64,000 bases of DNA from Nepenthes gracilis (Eukaryota; Streptophyta; Magnoliopsida; Caryophyllales; Nepenthaceae), in contig BSYO01000013.1 of assembly GCA_033239525.1 (NCBI GenBank), forward strand, positions 10,378,501 to 10,442,500, given 5' to 3'. A program made the position numbers and the translations under genes. Position 1 is the first letter of the stretch. Each line of letters starts with the position of its first letter. Below are positions 35,045 through 47,982 of the stretch, one piece after another. The notes beneath the pieces are model-generated. The model searched no databases. It worked only from the letters and a program-made list of their open reading frames with translations, and was not told the DNA's origin.

Positions 35045-36063
35045 TGTTAGAGACATTTGTCTTATTGGCATATTCCGTGACCATATGTATCATTGTTTTG
35101 ATGTCGGGTTGTGGGTTGTCGGTTTAAAATTCATTAAAATTCTTTGGTCCGCCCTCCACGCGCTCGAGCACCGCCCGTGACCGCCGCTCGTGTGCCCGCT
35201 TGCCGCTCGAGCACATAATCCGAATGGGGGCCGCTCGATGCTCGCCACTACCCGCTCGAGCTAATAAACCAAGACATAGGCCGCTCACGCTCGCCCCATG
35301 GCCGCTCGGCGCCCGCAGGTTTCTCGCCAAAACTGCCTCGCCACGCTGCCGAGCCCCGCTGAGCCCAACGGGGCATATTTTTGAACCCGTTTTTGGCTCC
35401 AATATAAATATGGGACTTATATTTTGAACCCTAAGACTTCTCTAGAAATCTGATGTGCGTGCCTCTTTGAGAAGAAAACCTCTCATGCTTTAATATACTT
35501 GCACATCTTGAGAAAACTAATCACCAAAGGATTGTTCTACATGCTCAAACTAGTTTTCTCACCAACTCTCTTTCACCATTGAAAGTTTGCCTTCTACCAT
35601 TGTTGGAGACTTTGGTTCGTGAAGAAGGAGACCGTTCGTGATTGGAAATTCAAGTGGTTCGAGGAAGATTGGCGTGAAGACCGAAGGAACCGGTTTCGTT
35701 GCAAGGAAAATCCAAGGAGTTCCTTGGTAGGGATCACGTGTCGGGAGTAAGTCGGCTAGGTTAGCGCGTCGTTACCACCCTGGGCTGTAAGTTGATTTTC
35801 ATAGTGCATTGCTTTCGCGTTGAAGCCGGGTGTTTTTTTCTCGATACGGTGGGTATCGAGTTTCACTTCGTCACCAAAAATCGGGTCTTTATTGTTGTTG
35901 TTCATTATTATATACATATTGTGCATGCTTATTAGTTGCTTATACATCTAGAGTTAAATATCCCTTACGTGTATCGGATATTTAATTTAATTAATTTATT
36001 TTATTGCTTCCACTATACTTGTAACGGGGTCGAAATACGGTAGCACCGAAACGTACTTTTTCA
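35045..36063 (+). repeat. Gag-only Copia 3' LTR
   Basis: Same ends as the 5' LTR (TGTTAGAGAC, CTTTTTCA). Differences are few and mostly one- to several-base gains or losses in the GC-rich block (35150-35380) and near 35640-35720. Confidence 0.95.
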
Positions 36064-37355
36064 GATCGCTCGCTTGCCCTTCTTCAATCCTTTCAATGAT
36101 CTCGGACTGCACCTGCAAGAAAGACAACATCATCCTATTACCTTTAATATAACGCTAGATATTACAAAATTTTAAGCAATTCAACATCTCCATCTGCTTG
36201 ATTTGCATCCCCACCACAAGACTAGTTTGACGACTCAACGCATCTGCGACCACATTCGTCTTCCTCGACTGATAGCGAATCTCACAATCATAATCCTTAT
36301 GGGACTCGATCCACCTTTGCTACCTCATATTCAGCTATTTCTATGAAAATAAATACTTGATGCTCTTATAATCGGAATACACTTGAAATTTCTCATTGTA
36401 CAAATAATGCCTACAAATTTTCAACGTAAACACCACGGCGACTAGCTCCAAATCATGGCTCGGATAGTTCTTCTCATGAACTTTCAGCTGCCGAGGTCCA
36501 TAAGTAACCACCTTCCTATTTTGCATCAAAATATATCCAAGGCCAACCTTAGAAGCATCACAATATACCTTGAAACCACCAGGACCATCAGGGATAGTCA
36601 GGATCGGTGCCAAAGTCAAACGATCTTTCAACCCTTGAAAACTTCGGTCACACTCCTCTGTCTATTCAAACTTCGCTTCCTTTTTTGTCAATTGGGTAAG
36701 CGACAAAACAATCTGAGAGAAATTCTTTATAAATCGATGATAATAACCGACCATACCCAAAAAGCTATGGACGTCCATCACGATCGTCGGTCGACTCCAA
36801 CTGATAATAGATTCAATCTTCCTTGGGTCTACCGAGATACCACCATTATAAATGACATGCCCTAAGAATGCCACGTCATTGAGCCAAAATTCATACTTCT
36901 TCAGCTTGGCTTACAACTTATGCTTTCTAAGGATCTAAAGAAAGATCCTCAAATGTTCCTCATGCTCAATGCAACTCTTCGAATAAATCAAGATGTCATC
37001 GATAAAAATCATAACAAATTTATCCAAATAGGGTTAAAAAACCCGATTCATAAAGTTCATAAACACTACAGGGGCATTCGTCAATCCGAACGATATCATA
37101 AGAAACTCATAATGGCCATACCTCGTCTGGAAAGCTATTTTCGCCATATCCTCTTACTTAATCCGAAGCTGATGATATCCCGACTAAAAATCAATTCTTG
37201 GCAACAGATACTTGTTCTTGAACGTGATCTTATTCAACTCATGATAGTCTACACATAACCTCAAAGTCCATCCTTCTTCTACACGAATAGGACCGGAGCT
37301 CCCTATGGTTAAACACCGGGTCTAATAAAATTCAAATCTAGAAGTCCTACAATTG
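36064..37355 (-). pseudogene. Gypsy-1 reverse transcriptase and RNase H
   Basis: RT between 37355 and 36875 is badly decayed: the region that should hold the catalytic aspartates has stops in all frames. The thumb/connection is open at 36874-36662 (MAFLGHVIYNGGISVDPRKI, FLGMVGYYHRFIKNFS). RNase H at 36631-36341 holds [18 protein letters not shown] with the first catalytic aspartate and [19 protein letters not shown]. The linker EIIERIEEGQASD at about 36110-36070 leads to the Copia insertion. Confidence 0.87.
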
Positions 37356-38228
37356 CTACTCCAATTCTTTCAACTCAATAGAAGCCATACGATAGGATGT
37401 CTTTGAGATAGGTGCCAATCTTGGCGCAAGATCAATCCCAAACTCGATCTCTCGGTGTGGCGGCAAAGCAGATAATTTATCTGGGAATACATCCTCAAAC
37501 TTACATACCACTAGAATTTTCTTTGTTGATAGCTCCCGACTCTCCACCACACTAGCATACGCAAAATAAGCTTCACATCCACTAGTCAACAGATGGCGAG
37601 CTTGCAGAGCTAAAATAAAATTGGACGGTTCAACCCACCAAATTCCATGAATGTGAAAGGGCTCACATTTTGAAATTATAAAATCAACTCTCTTATGAAA
37701 ATAATCAATAGTTGCATAATTTTTTGACAACCAATTCATACCCAGAATAATATCAAAATCATGCATTTCTAGAGGATTCAAATCAACAGCTAATAACAAC
37801 CCATTCACCCCAATCGAACACACAGGATACAAGATATCAGTAATAGTAGAAGACCTTGTGGGCGTCAATACAACCAAAGAATAATCAATGGTCATTGGAG
37901 ATTATGCAAGATGACAAGCAAACCAATATGAAACAAAAGAATGGGTAGATCCAGAATCAAAAAATACCACACCAGAGGTGCCATAGATAGACAGAATATC
38001 TTCCACCACATCATCGAACGCCTTTGATTCGTTGGTAGACACCGCAAAAGCCTTTCCTTGCACAACGGGCTTAGGGGTGCAAGCCTTTGTCAGATAAGGA
38101 CACTCCTTGATTTTGTTCCCTGTTTGGCCACAATTAAAAGACACGCCTGTCAACTTATAACAAGGCTTACTCCCATGCATCTTCCTATAGTGCTGGCATG
38201 AACTGACTGAAGCTTGTGTGGATGGCAC
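37356..38228 (-). pseudogene. Gypsy-1 protease with gag zinc knuckle
   Basis: 38228-37902 has the zinc knuckle FNCGQTGNKIKECP, in which the usual histidine is asparagine, then the protease VVFFDSGSTHSFVS with an intact DSG. One stop (CHLA) separates it from 37895-37356, which carries the protease C-terminal half (MHDFDIILGMNWLSKNYA, SKCEPFHIHG) and the entry to RT (FEDVFPDKLSALPPHREIEF). Protease cleaves the gag-pol precursor in the particle. Confidence 0.87.
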
Positions 38229-38234
38229 GGTCTA

Positions 38235-39044
38235 ACTATTCTTCTTTTATGTATTTGGTTGCCTTAACCTCTTTGATGGTCTTGCAGAACTCAAACTACA
38301 GCTGGCACCAAAACCACTCTTACTCGGCGTTCGCTTCCTGAAGAATTCTTCCTTTGAGAGCTCATTTTCATGGATCAAAACACGATCCAACACATCCGCG
38401 TAAGTTGCCAACTTCAAGGTCACCAACTGCTTGCGGATATCATCCCACAAACCTTGAAGAAACTTTCTCGCCTTTCTCTCCTCATCTTCTACCATGTACG
38501 GAGCGTACCGAAACAACTCCGTACACTTCACATCATACTCGACAACTAACCGAATACTTTGCCTCAAACAGATAAACTCTTCCTCCTTCTGGTCACAGAG
38601 GGCGGATGGGAAGTACTTCTTCATAAGTGTATTCTCAAACACGGGCCAAGTGATATCACTCTCTCGCACATCCAAGGCCATCTTCTTCATTTCCCACCAA
38701 TGATGGGATTCACCTTTCAACTGGTAGGAGACAAACAATACTCAGTCCTCTTCAGGGTAACGAATAACACCAAATACCTTCTTCAGCCTCTGGAACCACA
38801 TGTCTACTTTAATTGGATCTGGCTCCCCGAAGAACTCAGGAACTCTCTCCTAAACAAATTGATTATAAGCAAATGGTCCAGGATTAGTAGGAACAAAAGT
38901 TAGGGCTGGAGCAAGCATGGGAGCAAGATTTCTCTGCCCCAAAACCTCAATGATATCTGCCATACGACCTAATAAATCTAGATACTCCGCTTCTCTATTA
39001 TGTGGTTGATCCCCTCCACGCGTTGTCCTTCGTCTCAGTGGCAT
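38235..39044 (-). pseudogene. Gypsy-1 gag
   Basis: Starts MPLRRRTTRGGDQ at 39044, a typical chromovirus gag start. There is a stop after AYNQFV at 38850; then PEFFGEPDPIKVDMWFQRLK reads on past it. The open stretch 38738-38247 has YQLKGESHHWWEMKK, the gag core signature, and KFLQGLWDDIRKQLVTL. Stops follow before the knuckle. The frame is otherwise well kept, which makes Gypsy-1 less decayed than Gypsy-2 and Gypsy-3. Confidence 0.9.
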
Positions 39045-39287
39045 AGTCGGCTATTTATATCTATTCTGAAATGAGAACGATATGGATTAGATGACAGCTC
39101 GGATGTTAGCTAAGAAAATTACAATTCTACTCCATTAAGCATAACTAATGGTCTAAGTACAATAACTAAGACAACTAAAACTACTCAATCTAACTTAACC
39201 GTCCAATGCCTACATCTACTTATTCCATCTAGCCTATACTATCCCAAACTTTTGTATAAGATTCAGATCAAACCTATAGCATTTCAT

Positions 39288-39298
39288 CTCTGATACCA
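39288..39298 (-). other. Gypsy-1 primer binding site
   Basis: Minus strand TGGTATCAGAG, perfect for initiator methionine tRNA, two bases from the LTR edge at 39301. Confidence 0.88.
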
Positions 39299-39300
39299 AT

Positions 39301-39864
39301 TATGATAGACCGCATTTTTTAACTGAAATTCGGTAGAGTTCTAACTATAAAACAACTGTCAAACTAATACAAACTTATATAAAATTCCTATATAGTATAA
39401 ATATACAATCACAAATTATAACACAGGATTCAATAGCTACAATATAACACATGGCACCAACGTCATAACACTGGTTACGACGTCGGCTCAAATAAGATGC
39501 CTCTAGGTGTCCATACAAACTATAAAAGCCTGCAGAAGTATATACATCCATCAAATATAGCGAAAACTAACTACATGTACATCATCACATACAAATACAT
39601 CAATATATAACCCATCTCAAAATATACAAAATACTCCATATAAGGGTACAAAATCAAAACATCCAAGTCCTCAAACGTATCCTCCAAGTTTTCAACCTAG
39701 TCAACTCCTAATCATCACTCCACCTAATTAGACATAAGTACGTGCTTATCTAAACGAAGAAAAAATAGCAATGATGAGCCAAATACTCAGTAAAGTATAA
39801 TATAATCAATGACAGTAAGCAATATACTCAAAATAAAGTAAGGAAAGGGAATAGAAATAATATG
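39301..39864 (-). repeat. Gypsy-1 5' LTR, part next to the primer site
   Basis: Plus-strand start TATGATAGACCGCA (family TGTGACGGACC). It stops at ATATG (39860-39864), the duplication made by Gypsy-2, and goes on at 47983. Together the parts give about 2.07 kb, slightly shorter than the other family members. Confidence 0.87.
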
Positions 39865-41829
39865 TGTGACGGACCATGATTTCCTAACCGAAATTAGGTA
39901 GAGTTCTTGTAAAAAAAAGGTCGCCAAACAAAAATAAAACCTATAAATATCCTATACATCATACATAATATGGCCATATCACAACACAGGATTCAAAAGC
40001 CACAATAACCACGTGGCACCAACGTCATAATTTCAGATATAATATTGACTCAGACAGGATGCAACTAGGTACCAATACAAATTATAATAACCTGCAGAAG
40101 TAAATACATCCATCAACACAGCAAAAACTAAACTATAATGTACATCATCATCACACACATATATCGGTATACAATTCCATCTCAAAATATACAAAATACT
40201 CCATAAGGAATGTGCAAAACTACTAAACTAAGTTCACAAAACTCTTCCTCCAAGATTTACAACTTAGCCAACTTCTAAGCTCTACTCTGCCTCATCAGGC
40301 AGAGGCTCGTACTCATCTAAATGAAAAAAAATAGTAAGGGTGAGCCAAATATTTAGTAAGTGCGATATAATCAAGGATAATATACAATAAATTTAAAATG
40401 GAATAGGGAAGGAGATAGGAGTATAACATATGATGCATAACATAGAATATAAACAAATATATTTTTGGAATATAAATAACTTTTTATATTTTATCTTTCT
40501 TCTATTAGAGTTTCAAAACATGTATAAATTTTATTATCTTTTCGGATTAGGGCCAATAGGTTTTATCAGCTAACGGTGTGGGAGAACGAGGAAAAAAATG
40601 TATTTATTTTTATACATTCTAAAGCACATAACCACACAATTAAATATCCGTGGCGAGTGGTATACATTTAACTCGATATACAGGGCCATATCACATGTGC
40701 TACCATATTCCCCGTGGCCCATAGGCAGTTATCATTCTTCCATAATAATATCATAAAGTATGCCAAGAAATATCGCCCACTATAATATATGATCAGGGTA
40801 ATCATTGAGTTTTCACTATAATATCAATGGCATACCGGGGAATACTACCCTCTAAAATATAAATCATTGATCCAGACTTTATAATTTTTTATTCTTTAAG
40901 AAAAAGTCCACCAAACTTCTTTTACAAAACTCTCACTTCACGATTTCTTATTCTTTAAAGAAAAGTCCACCAAACTTCTTTCACAAAATTCTCACTTCGA
41001 AAGAATGGATTATACGCATATCAAATTGTGGCATTCCCTTCATATATTTACATAATTATTATATTTCTCGTGGGTTTAAATCTTCACATGACTTAATTTA
41101 CATGCATGAATATCATAAAATATGAAAAAAATAGAAATTCTTACCAAATTAAGCCAATGCACAATTTTAAAGCTTCCGGATTACAATTTTCATCACAAAC
41201 GATTCTCACATAATATTTTCAAAATATATACAATTAAGTATATATAATTACATATGATTAAATACCAAGTAAACAAAATAGAATCATGCAAAAGCCCAAT
41301 TAATTCGGGCAAATAGTGCCGAGTGTGGATTTAGGGTCCCGTTTGTACAAAATTGGACAAAATTTAGAAAACTTGGACACCTAATAGATAAATAACCATA
41401 TTCAAGACATAGGATTTCATTATCTAAAACCAAATCATATATAAAACTCAAAATAATCGATCAAACGAGGTCCGAGTACAAGTTAGGGTTTCAGGATGCA
41501 CAAAACCATGCAAAAACGATGAATCAGACAACAAATTGATAAATTCCTATATCCAAATCGTGGGTTTCACAAAATATATGCATTGATTGGATATCGGGAT
41601 AATAATACCCGATGAGAATTGAACAAAAATTAAAAACGAGAACAAAAAGGGTATAGATACACTTGCCTCTATTCAATCTATCACTTCTCTAATTAGTTTA
41701 TAGTCGGAATCGGATTTAGGGACCTTGATTTTCTCCTTCTCTCTCTACTCCTTCGACCCTCTCTCTCTCTCTCCCTCTTCTTTCCCCTCTTCTTCTTCCC
41801 GCAACCCTTTGTGTCCCGTTCTACTTCTA

Positions 41830-41878
<49 letters not shown>

Positions 41879-42068
41879 TCCTTTTCTTTTATTCTAAAAC
41901 TCAAATCCATACTCGGGTAATAGCACGATCACATTTCGGGTGCGAGCCTAATTAATCCAAATATCCTTCAAAATTTTATAATATTTAATTAATTTTTGTC
42001 GCATCCAACTTATCCAAAGTAATAAATAATCCTAATTAAATCGAGTGAAAAAGTTTGGATATATTATA
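39865..42068 (-). repeat. Gypsy-2 3' LTR
   Basis: 2204 bases. Plus-strand start TGTGACGGACCATG, the best-kept family end; finish GGATATATTATA. Contains a 14-unit TTA microsatellite at 41832-41873 after the pyrimidine tract. Confidence 0.9.
41832..41873 (+). repeat. (TTA)14 microsatellite in the Gypsy-2 3' LTR
   Basis: Fourteen perfect TTA units. The same position in the 5' LTR (47705-47742) has about thirteen units with one TAG interruption. The reading frames over both are artefacts. Confidence 0.95.
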
Positions 42069-45000
42069 TTCTCTTTCACTTATAAAAATTCATTATCAAA
42101 ATTTAACAAACCTCAAAATTTCATAATCGGGGGTAATCCTCCCAAATTTCTCTCTTGCATTCCCAAGACATCTCCTTAATGAGATGATTTTTGTTAGAGA
42201 ATTTCAACCATCTGAATTTTCCCAATTTTTAACATCTAATATTTTCTATCCAAGATCGAGATTGAGACCTTACTGTAAAACAAATTCTTAATCTCCCACA
42301 ACGGTTTAACCTAATCACAAACTTACTTCCAAGATCAATGATACATGAAAAATTTTATGATAGTCCCTCCAATTTGAAGGCAAACTAAATTCATTAACTA
42401 CCTCTCAATCTTAATACAAATCTCAAACAGACAACCAGATTCTTATTTCGATTCATCCAAAGCCTCAAAAACAATCACTCACATGGAACCTCAATATTAT
42501 TCTGAAATCTCTAGGCCGTAGAGCCCACATGCTTTTGTTGCGATACTCTAATTATTTGCTTATTTGAGTAGCAAATCCAATTGTAACTCTCATCCATTGA
42601 TTCATATCGGACACTAAGATTACATAGTAGCTATAAATATAAGGAAAATCCCAAAGGTATCAACACCACTAAGGCAAGGTCCAAAATCCTCAAATTACAA
42701 TTAACTTAGGAAATACAATTGAAATAATCACCCAAAAATTTCGGTACATCCTCAAGTTATCACCAAAATCTCAAAATTCAAATTTTTAGCAACTTATCAT
42801 CTTGTTGGTATGCCAAAAAATCGGTTTATTCAACCCGAACATATCATCCAATTTCACGATAAATGGGCTGTCCTCATCAAACAATCTACAATTTTTCAAA
42901 TGGTACCCACAATACTTGCCATCCTAACAACCCCGAAACAAAATCCACGGCGGTTTCTCATACCACAATTCCATAATCTCAATACTACGGAAACAACTCT
43001 TCCTTCCAAAACCAAAAGCAAAGCATCCCATTTGCTCATATATCGGGAGCTGTTCGAGATTTACCCTACAACATCTCCTAAGGGGCATCAAGACATACTC
43101 TATCTAAAGATTCCTGACATCCAATTATCAGCAATAATATTCGCCTTTCTTGAAAGACACCAAAATTTCACATTCCGATCCTCACGTAGATTTACCCGTT
43201 TGCACAGTCGCATAATTATTCCTTCTTTATGACACAACTCCTCAAATCTTAAAAATCATTGGATATTAACTATCTCCATAAGAAATACCTATAAATCCTC
43301 AAAGTAAGGACCTCAATGGCTAACTCCAAACTATGGATAGAGTAATTCTAATCTAGGCTTTCCACCAACCACCCATACAAGTCACAGGAAAACATAATTT
43401 TAGAGTTTCCTCAAAGGAAACACATTCTAGTATAACTCACTAAATCCATCAGGGGTCAATCTGATGATATGGTTGACAATTTGACCATAATTCCTCGAAG
43501 ACTACCCTCACATATCCCATTCCGACGAATACTAATCACTTCTAAGCTAAACGCCTCACGGGCGCTGTAATCCTCGAGGAATACTTATCGGATAACTTAT
43601 CAAATTTAGTTAGACCCAAGCTGACCATATACTTTTGCAACATTAATCAGTATTCACAATTAGCCACTGCTTCAAAGTCCTGCAAACCTAAAATTATGCT
43701 ACTGAAGAAGCCACATGCCCAACATAACATTTCCTCCTACCAACCTCACATTTTTTTCTCAATTGTGCACATGGTTAATAGTCTTCCTAATCCATGACAC
43801 AATCCTCCAATAGAGTTCATAAATCTCTTATAATTCAATGAATTCATCGGTGATACCATCGCAAAACGGACGTAAATATGGCTGGAAGATCCAATCCATA
43901 AAAATTCACAAAATGCCAACGAACCTACAAACCTAATGGCATTATCAAAACTTGTAATGGTTATAACCTAATTCTGAAAGCTACCGTAGGTATAATTCTT
44001 GATTATCCATAATTGATAACACTACAGATACAATTAACCTTTGGAAAGATCAGCCCTTGCAATAGATCAATCAGTTACCTATTTATTTTCAACTACCAGC
44101 ATATCAACTACTCATATCTCGGGTAACCAAATTTTTAATTATCTACATGTAACCTCATCAGTTCATCTTTCTACCCAAAGGCTCTAAGGTATCCCGTAGT
44201 GGCACCTAACCGATGCTCCTTCGATTTCATACAGAATCATTAAAAGTCAGTGTTGATTCCAATACAATCTTGAATTATCGATCAAAAGATAAATCAACCT
44301 AATCTTTTCCTTCAAGGAACATCCTCAAAGATTTACATGGCCAAACTCCTTAATAACCACAAGATGACTTCAAGGGGTGGTCTCATATGCTAACTAAACT
44401 TGGCATATGTGCTCATTAACGACTCGTAGGTAAAACGATACTAATTTCATCATCACTTGATTAACAGTGCCTTATATTCAAAATTTCACAATTTGATTGC
44501 AAGTATCATATCCTATTGCCGCAATTCATGCTAGCATGGTGACTCATCAACCAAATCATCCTCAATATCATACCAAAGCTTGGTACTATAATTAAAATCA
44601 AATCAACCCAACTAATCATATCTACAGGCCCAAGAAAATATATAGATATTGATACAACTAGCACAAGCCTACGATCCTTAAATAAACGAATAAATTTAGG
44701 AAATACATATGAAAATATAGATTCTAATTCTCAAAATAACACATATACTAAAATGTTAAGATCCAGGAGTCTTACCTTCCATCACGGTAGACGACATCTC
44801 TATACTTGTGCCGTTACTATGGAACCTTGATCCAATGCACTAGACTCCTTCACTGTTTGACCCATAGAGTAAGGACAATCCCTAATCGTGTGGTCGAATT
44901 ATCCACAATTGGAATACGCTCCCAAAAATCCCATTGAAATAAAATATTTATCCATAGGACATCCACAAACATGTCCTATGATATCTTTTTATCCTCGAGA

Positions 45001-45791
45001 CCCTTGACTCTTTTCACTCAACCACCCAAGGTCGACTTCCTCTTCTATCTTTTATGGGAAAACATTACCTTATCTTCTTCCGAACATTGGATCACCGTCA
45101 ACGCCATCTTAATTCTCAAGATCCATATCTCAACCTCTATAGAATCCATGCTACCTAAAAGTTTAGGAATTTAATCATTACTAAATCGATTATAAATCGA
45201 CATCATTTGATTCACTACACTAGAATTGACTTTAAGTTATACAAACCTTGAGCCATCAATCCCACCTTATCCATCATACTTGCCATGTTATTCAAGCATC
45301 ATTCTTGATAAATTACTAGCCTGAGAATCTCAACTCAGAACTAATCAAATGTAAACTTTGAACTAAAATCGATTAACCTAAGCCTCGAATAGACACCAAC
45401 CAACTCAAACACTAAATCGACATAAATCAAATTTAAACCTCACGGCGCCTCCTTATAACTCCTCCTCTCGACCTCGTGGTCGACCACCAGCACGAATAGA
45501 CCTTCACCTAAACGACACGATTGGCTACCGATATTCTTTATGGAATAAGAATAATATGGGTTAGTTCATAACTTAGACACTAACTAGAATAGTGCAAGTT
45601 AGACAACCAAACTTACCCACTAATTTGTAACTTAGTTTTAGCCTAAGTCATACAAATTAGGACAACTAGAACTATCTGATCAATCTTAATCATCCTACAC
45701 CTTCATCTACTAATTCAATCTAACTTACTCAGATCTAACTTCCGCATAAGATTTAAATCAAACCTAAAGTATCTTTTTCTCTGATATCAAA
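42069..45791 (-). pseudogene. Gypsy-2 interior: gag and pol remnants
   Basis: Gag at 45175-45045 (minus) reads IPKLLGSMDSIEVEIWILRI and VIQCSEEDKVMFSHKR, parallel to the PEFFGEPDPIKVDMWFQRLK segment of Gypsy-1. The knuckle remnant (NCG, stop, FDHTIRDCPYSMGQT) is at about 44920-44855, only about 130 bases further on where Gypsy-1 has some 680, so roughly 550 bases of gag are gone. RT-entry text near 44230-44090 can be aligned to 37320-37180. The rest down to 42069 has no clear motif. GTGAAAGAGAA (minus) beside 42069 is the purine tract. The plus-strand frame at 42810-43232 is antisense chance. Confidence 0.75.
45779..45789 (-). other. Gypsy-2 primer binding site
   Basis: Minus strand TGATATCAGAG, one change from TGGTATCAGAG, two bases from the LTR edge. 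Confidence 0.78.
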
Positions 45792-47704
45792 TATGATGGA
45801 CCATATTTTTTTAACCGAAATCTAGTAGAGATTTTGACAGAAAAATGGCCACCAAATAAAAACAAAACCTGCAAATATCCTATACATCATACATAATATG
45901 GCCACAACATCATAATATAGGATCCAAAAGTTACAATAACTACGTGACACCAATGTCATAACTCTGAGTATAACGTTGGTTCAAACAAAATGCCACCAGG
46001 TATCAAAATAAATCATAATAACTTGTAGAAACATATACATCCATCAACACGGAAAAAATAAACTATAATATATATCATCATCACACACATATATCGATAT
46101 ACAATTTTATCTCAAAATATACAAAATACTCTATGAGGAAGGTGCAAAACTACTAAACTAAGTCCACAAAGCTCTTCCTCCAAGATCTACAATCTAGCCA
46201 ACTCCTAAACTCTACTCTACCTCATCAAGCAGAGACTCGTACTCATCTGAAGGAAGGAAAAATAATAAGGGTGAGCCAAATACTTAGCAGGTGCGATATA
46301 ATCAAGGATAATATATAATATATTCAAAATAGAATATGGAATGAAATAGGAGCACAACATATGATGCATAACATAGAATATAAACAAATATATTTTCAAA
46401 ATATAAATAACTTTTTATATTTTGTATTTCTTCTCTTAGAATTCCAAAACATATATAAATTGTTTTATCTTTATGGACTAAGGAAAGTAAGCCTTACTAG
46501 TTAACGATACGGGAGAATGAGGAAAGAAATGTGTTTGTTTTTACACATTCTAAAGCGCGTAACCATGCAATTCAACACTTTGTAGCGAGCGATATACCTT
46601 TAACCCGATATACGGGGTCGTATCATATATACCACCACGTCCCCCATGACCCAAAAGCAATCATCATTCTTTCATAATAATATCCTAAGGTATGCCAAAA
46701 AATATCACTCGTTACAATATATCGTCAGGATAATCCTTGAGTTTTCACTATAGTATCAATGGCATGCTAGGGGATACTACATTCTGAAATATAAATCCAT
46801 AGTCTATGTTTCATGATTTTTTATTCTTTAAAGAAAAGTCTAACAAACGGTTTTCACAACGTTCTCACTCTGGGAGAACGGATCATACACATATCAAATT
46901 ATGGCATTCCCTTCATATACTTACATAATTATTATATTTCTTGTGCGTTTAAGTCTTCAAATTAAATAATTTATATGCATGAACATCATAAAGTATGAAA
47001 AAAATAGAAATTCTTACTATATTAAGCCAATGCATAATTTTAAAGCTTTGAATCATAATTTTCTTCACAAATGGTTCACACATAATATTTTCAGAATATA
47101 CAATTGAGTACATACAATTGTATATGATTAAATACCAAGTAAACAAAATGGAATCATGCAAAAGCCCTAATTAATTTGGATGAATAGTGTGAGGTGCTGG
47201 TTTAGGGTCCCGTATGTATAAAATCGAATAAAATTTAGAAAATCAGGCACCCAATCGATAAATAATCATATTTAAGACATCAATTTTTATTATCTAAAGC
47301 CAAATCATGTATAAAATTTAAAATAATTGATTAAACAAGGTTTTGGCTTGGGTTTGGGTTTTGGGATGCACAAAACCATGCAAAAACGATGAATCAGATA
47401 ACAAATTGATAAATTTCGTACCCAAGTCGTGGATCTCACAAAATATGTGCATAGATCAAGTATTAGGATAATAATACCCGATGTGGATCGACTAAAAATA
47501 AAAAACAGAGAATGAAAAGGGTATGAGTATACTTGTTTTGACCCAATCAATCAACTTCTCTAATTAGTTTGAAATCAAAATAGGACTCAGGGACCTCAGT
47601 TTCTTCCTTTTCTCTCAACTTCTTCAACCCTCTCTCTCTCATCTTCTTTCCCTTTTTCTTCTTCCTGCAACCCTCAGTGTTCCATTCCTTCTACTTCTTT
47701 TATT

Positions 47705-47740
<36 letters not shown>

Positions 47741-47982
47741 TATTCCTTTTCTTTTATTTCAAAACCCAAATTAATACTCGGACGATATATATATTCCTTT
47801 TCTTTTATTCCAAAATCAAATTAATAATGGGCGGACAGTTTATGCACACCTCGGGTGCCAACCCAACTAATTCAAATATCTTTTAAAATTTTTTAATATT
47901 TAATTAATTTTTATCACACCCAAATTATCCAAAATAATAAATAATCCCAATTAAATTGGATAAAATAGTTCGATATATTACA
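45792..47982 (-). repeat. Gypsy-2 5' LTR
   Basis: 2191 bases. Plus-strand ends TATGATGGACCATA and GATATATTACA. It matches 39865-42068 but with many substitutions, and has a 51-base local duplication (TATTCCTTTTCTTTTATT at 47741 and again at 47792) not present in the other LTR. Confidence 0.88.

Larger units (their letters stand above)
31695..36063 (+). mobile_element. Gag-only Copia element (TR-GAG type, SIRE-like)
   Basis: 4369 bases with LTRs of 1034 and 1019 bases, duplication GATCG on both sides (31690-31694, 36064-36068), primer site TGGTATCGAGAC and purine tract AAAGGGGGAGA. The 2.3-kb interior encodes only gag with two zinc knuckles and then a non-coding part rich in GGGGGA words. Protease, integrase, RT and RNase H are absent. 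Elements of this form are known in plants as TR-GAG and are mobilised in trans. Outside the GC-rich block the LTRs are nearly identical, so this is the youngest insertion here. It splits the RNase H/integrase linker of Gypsy-1; the host frame joins across the duplication. Confidence 0.94.
39865..47982 (-). mobile_element. Gypsy-2: decayed relative of Gypsy-1 inside its 5' LTR
   Basis: 8118 bases bounded by the perfect duplication ATATG (39860-39864 and 47983-47987). LTRs at 39865-42068 and 45792-47982 share every block, and a primer site lies next to the right one. The 3.7-kb interior is about 1 kb shorter than that of Gypsy-1 and has no long open frame on the minus strand. Gag and RT text can still be matched to Gypsy-1. 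It could not move alone. Confidence 0.9.

Noticed and set aside
42810..43232. 140-codon plus-strand open frame
   Set aside because: It lies antisense inside the Gypsy-2 interior, has no recognisable domain, and the surrounding element reads on the minus strand.
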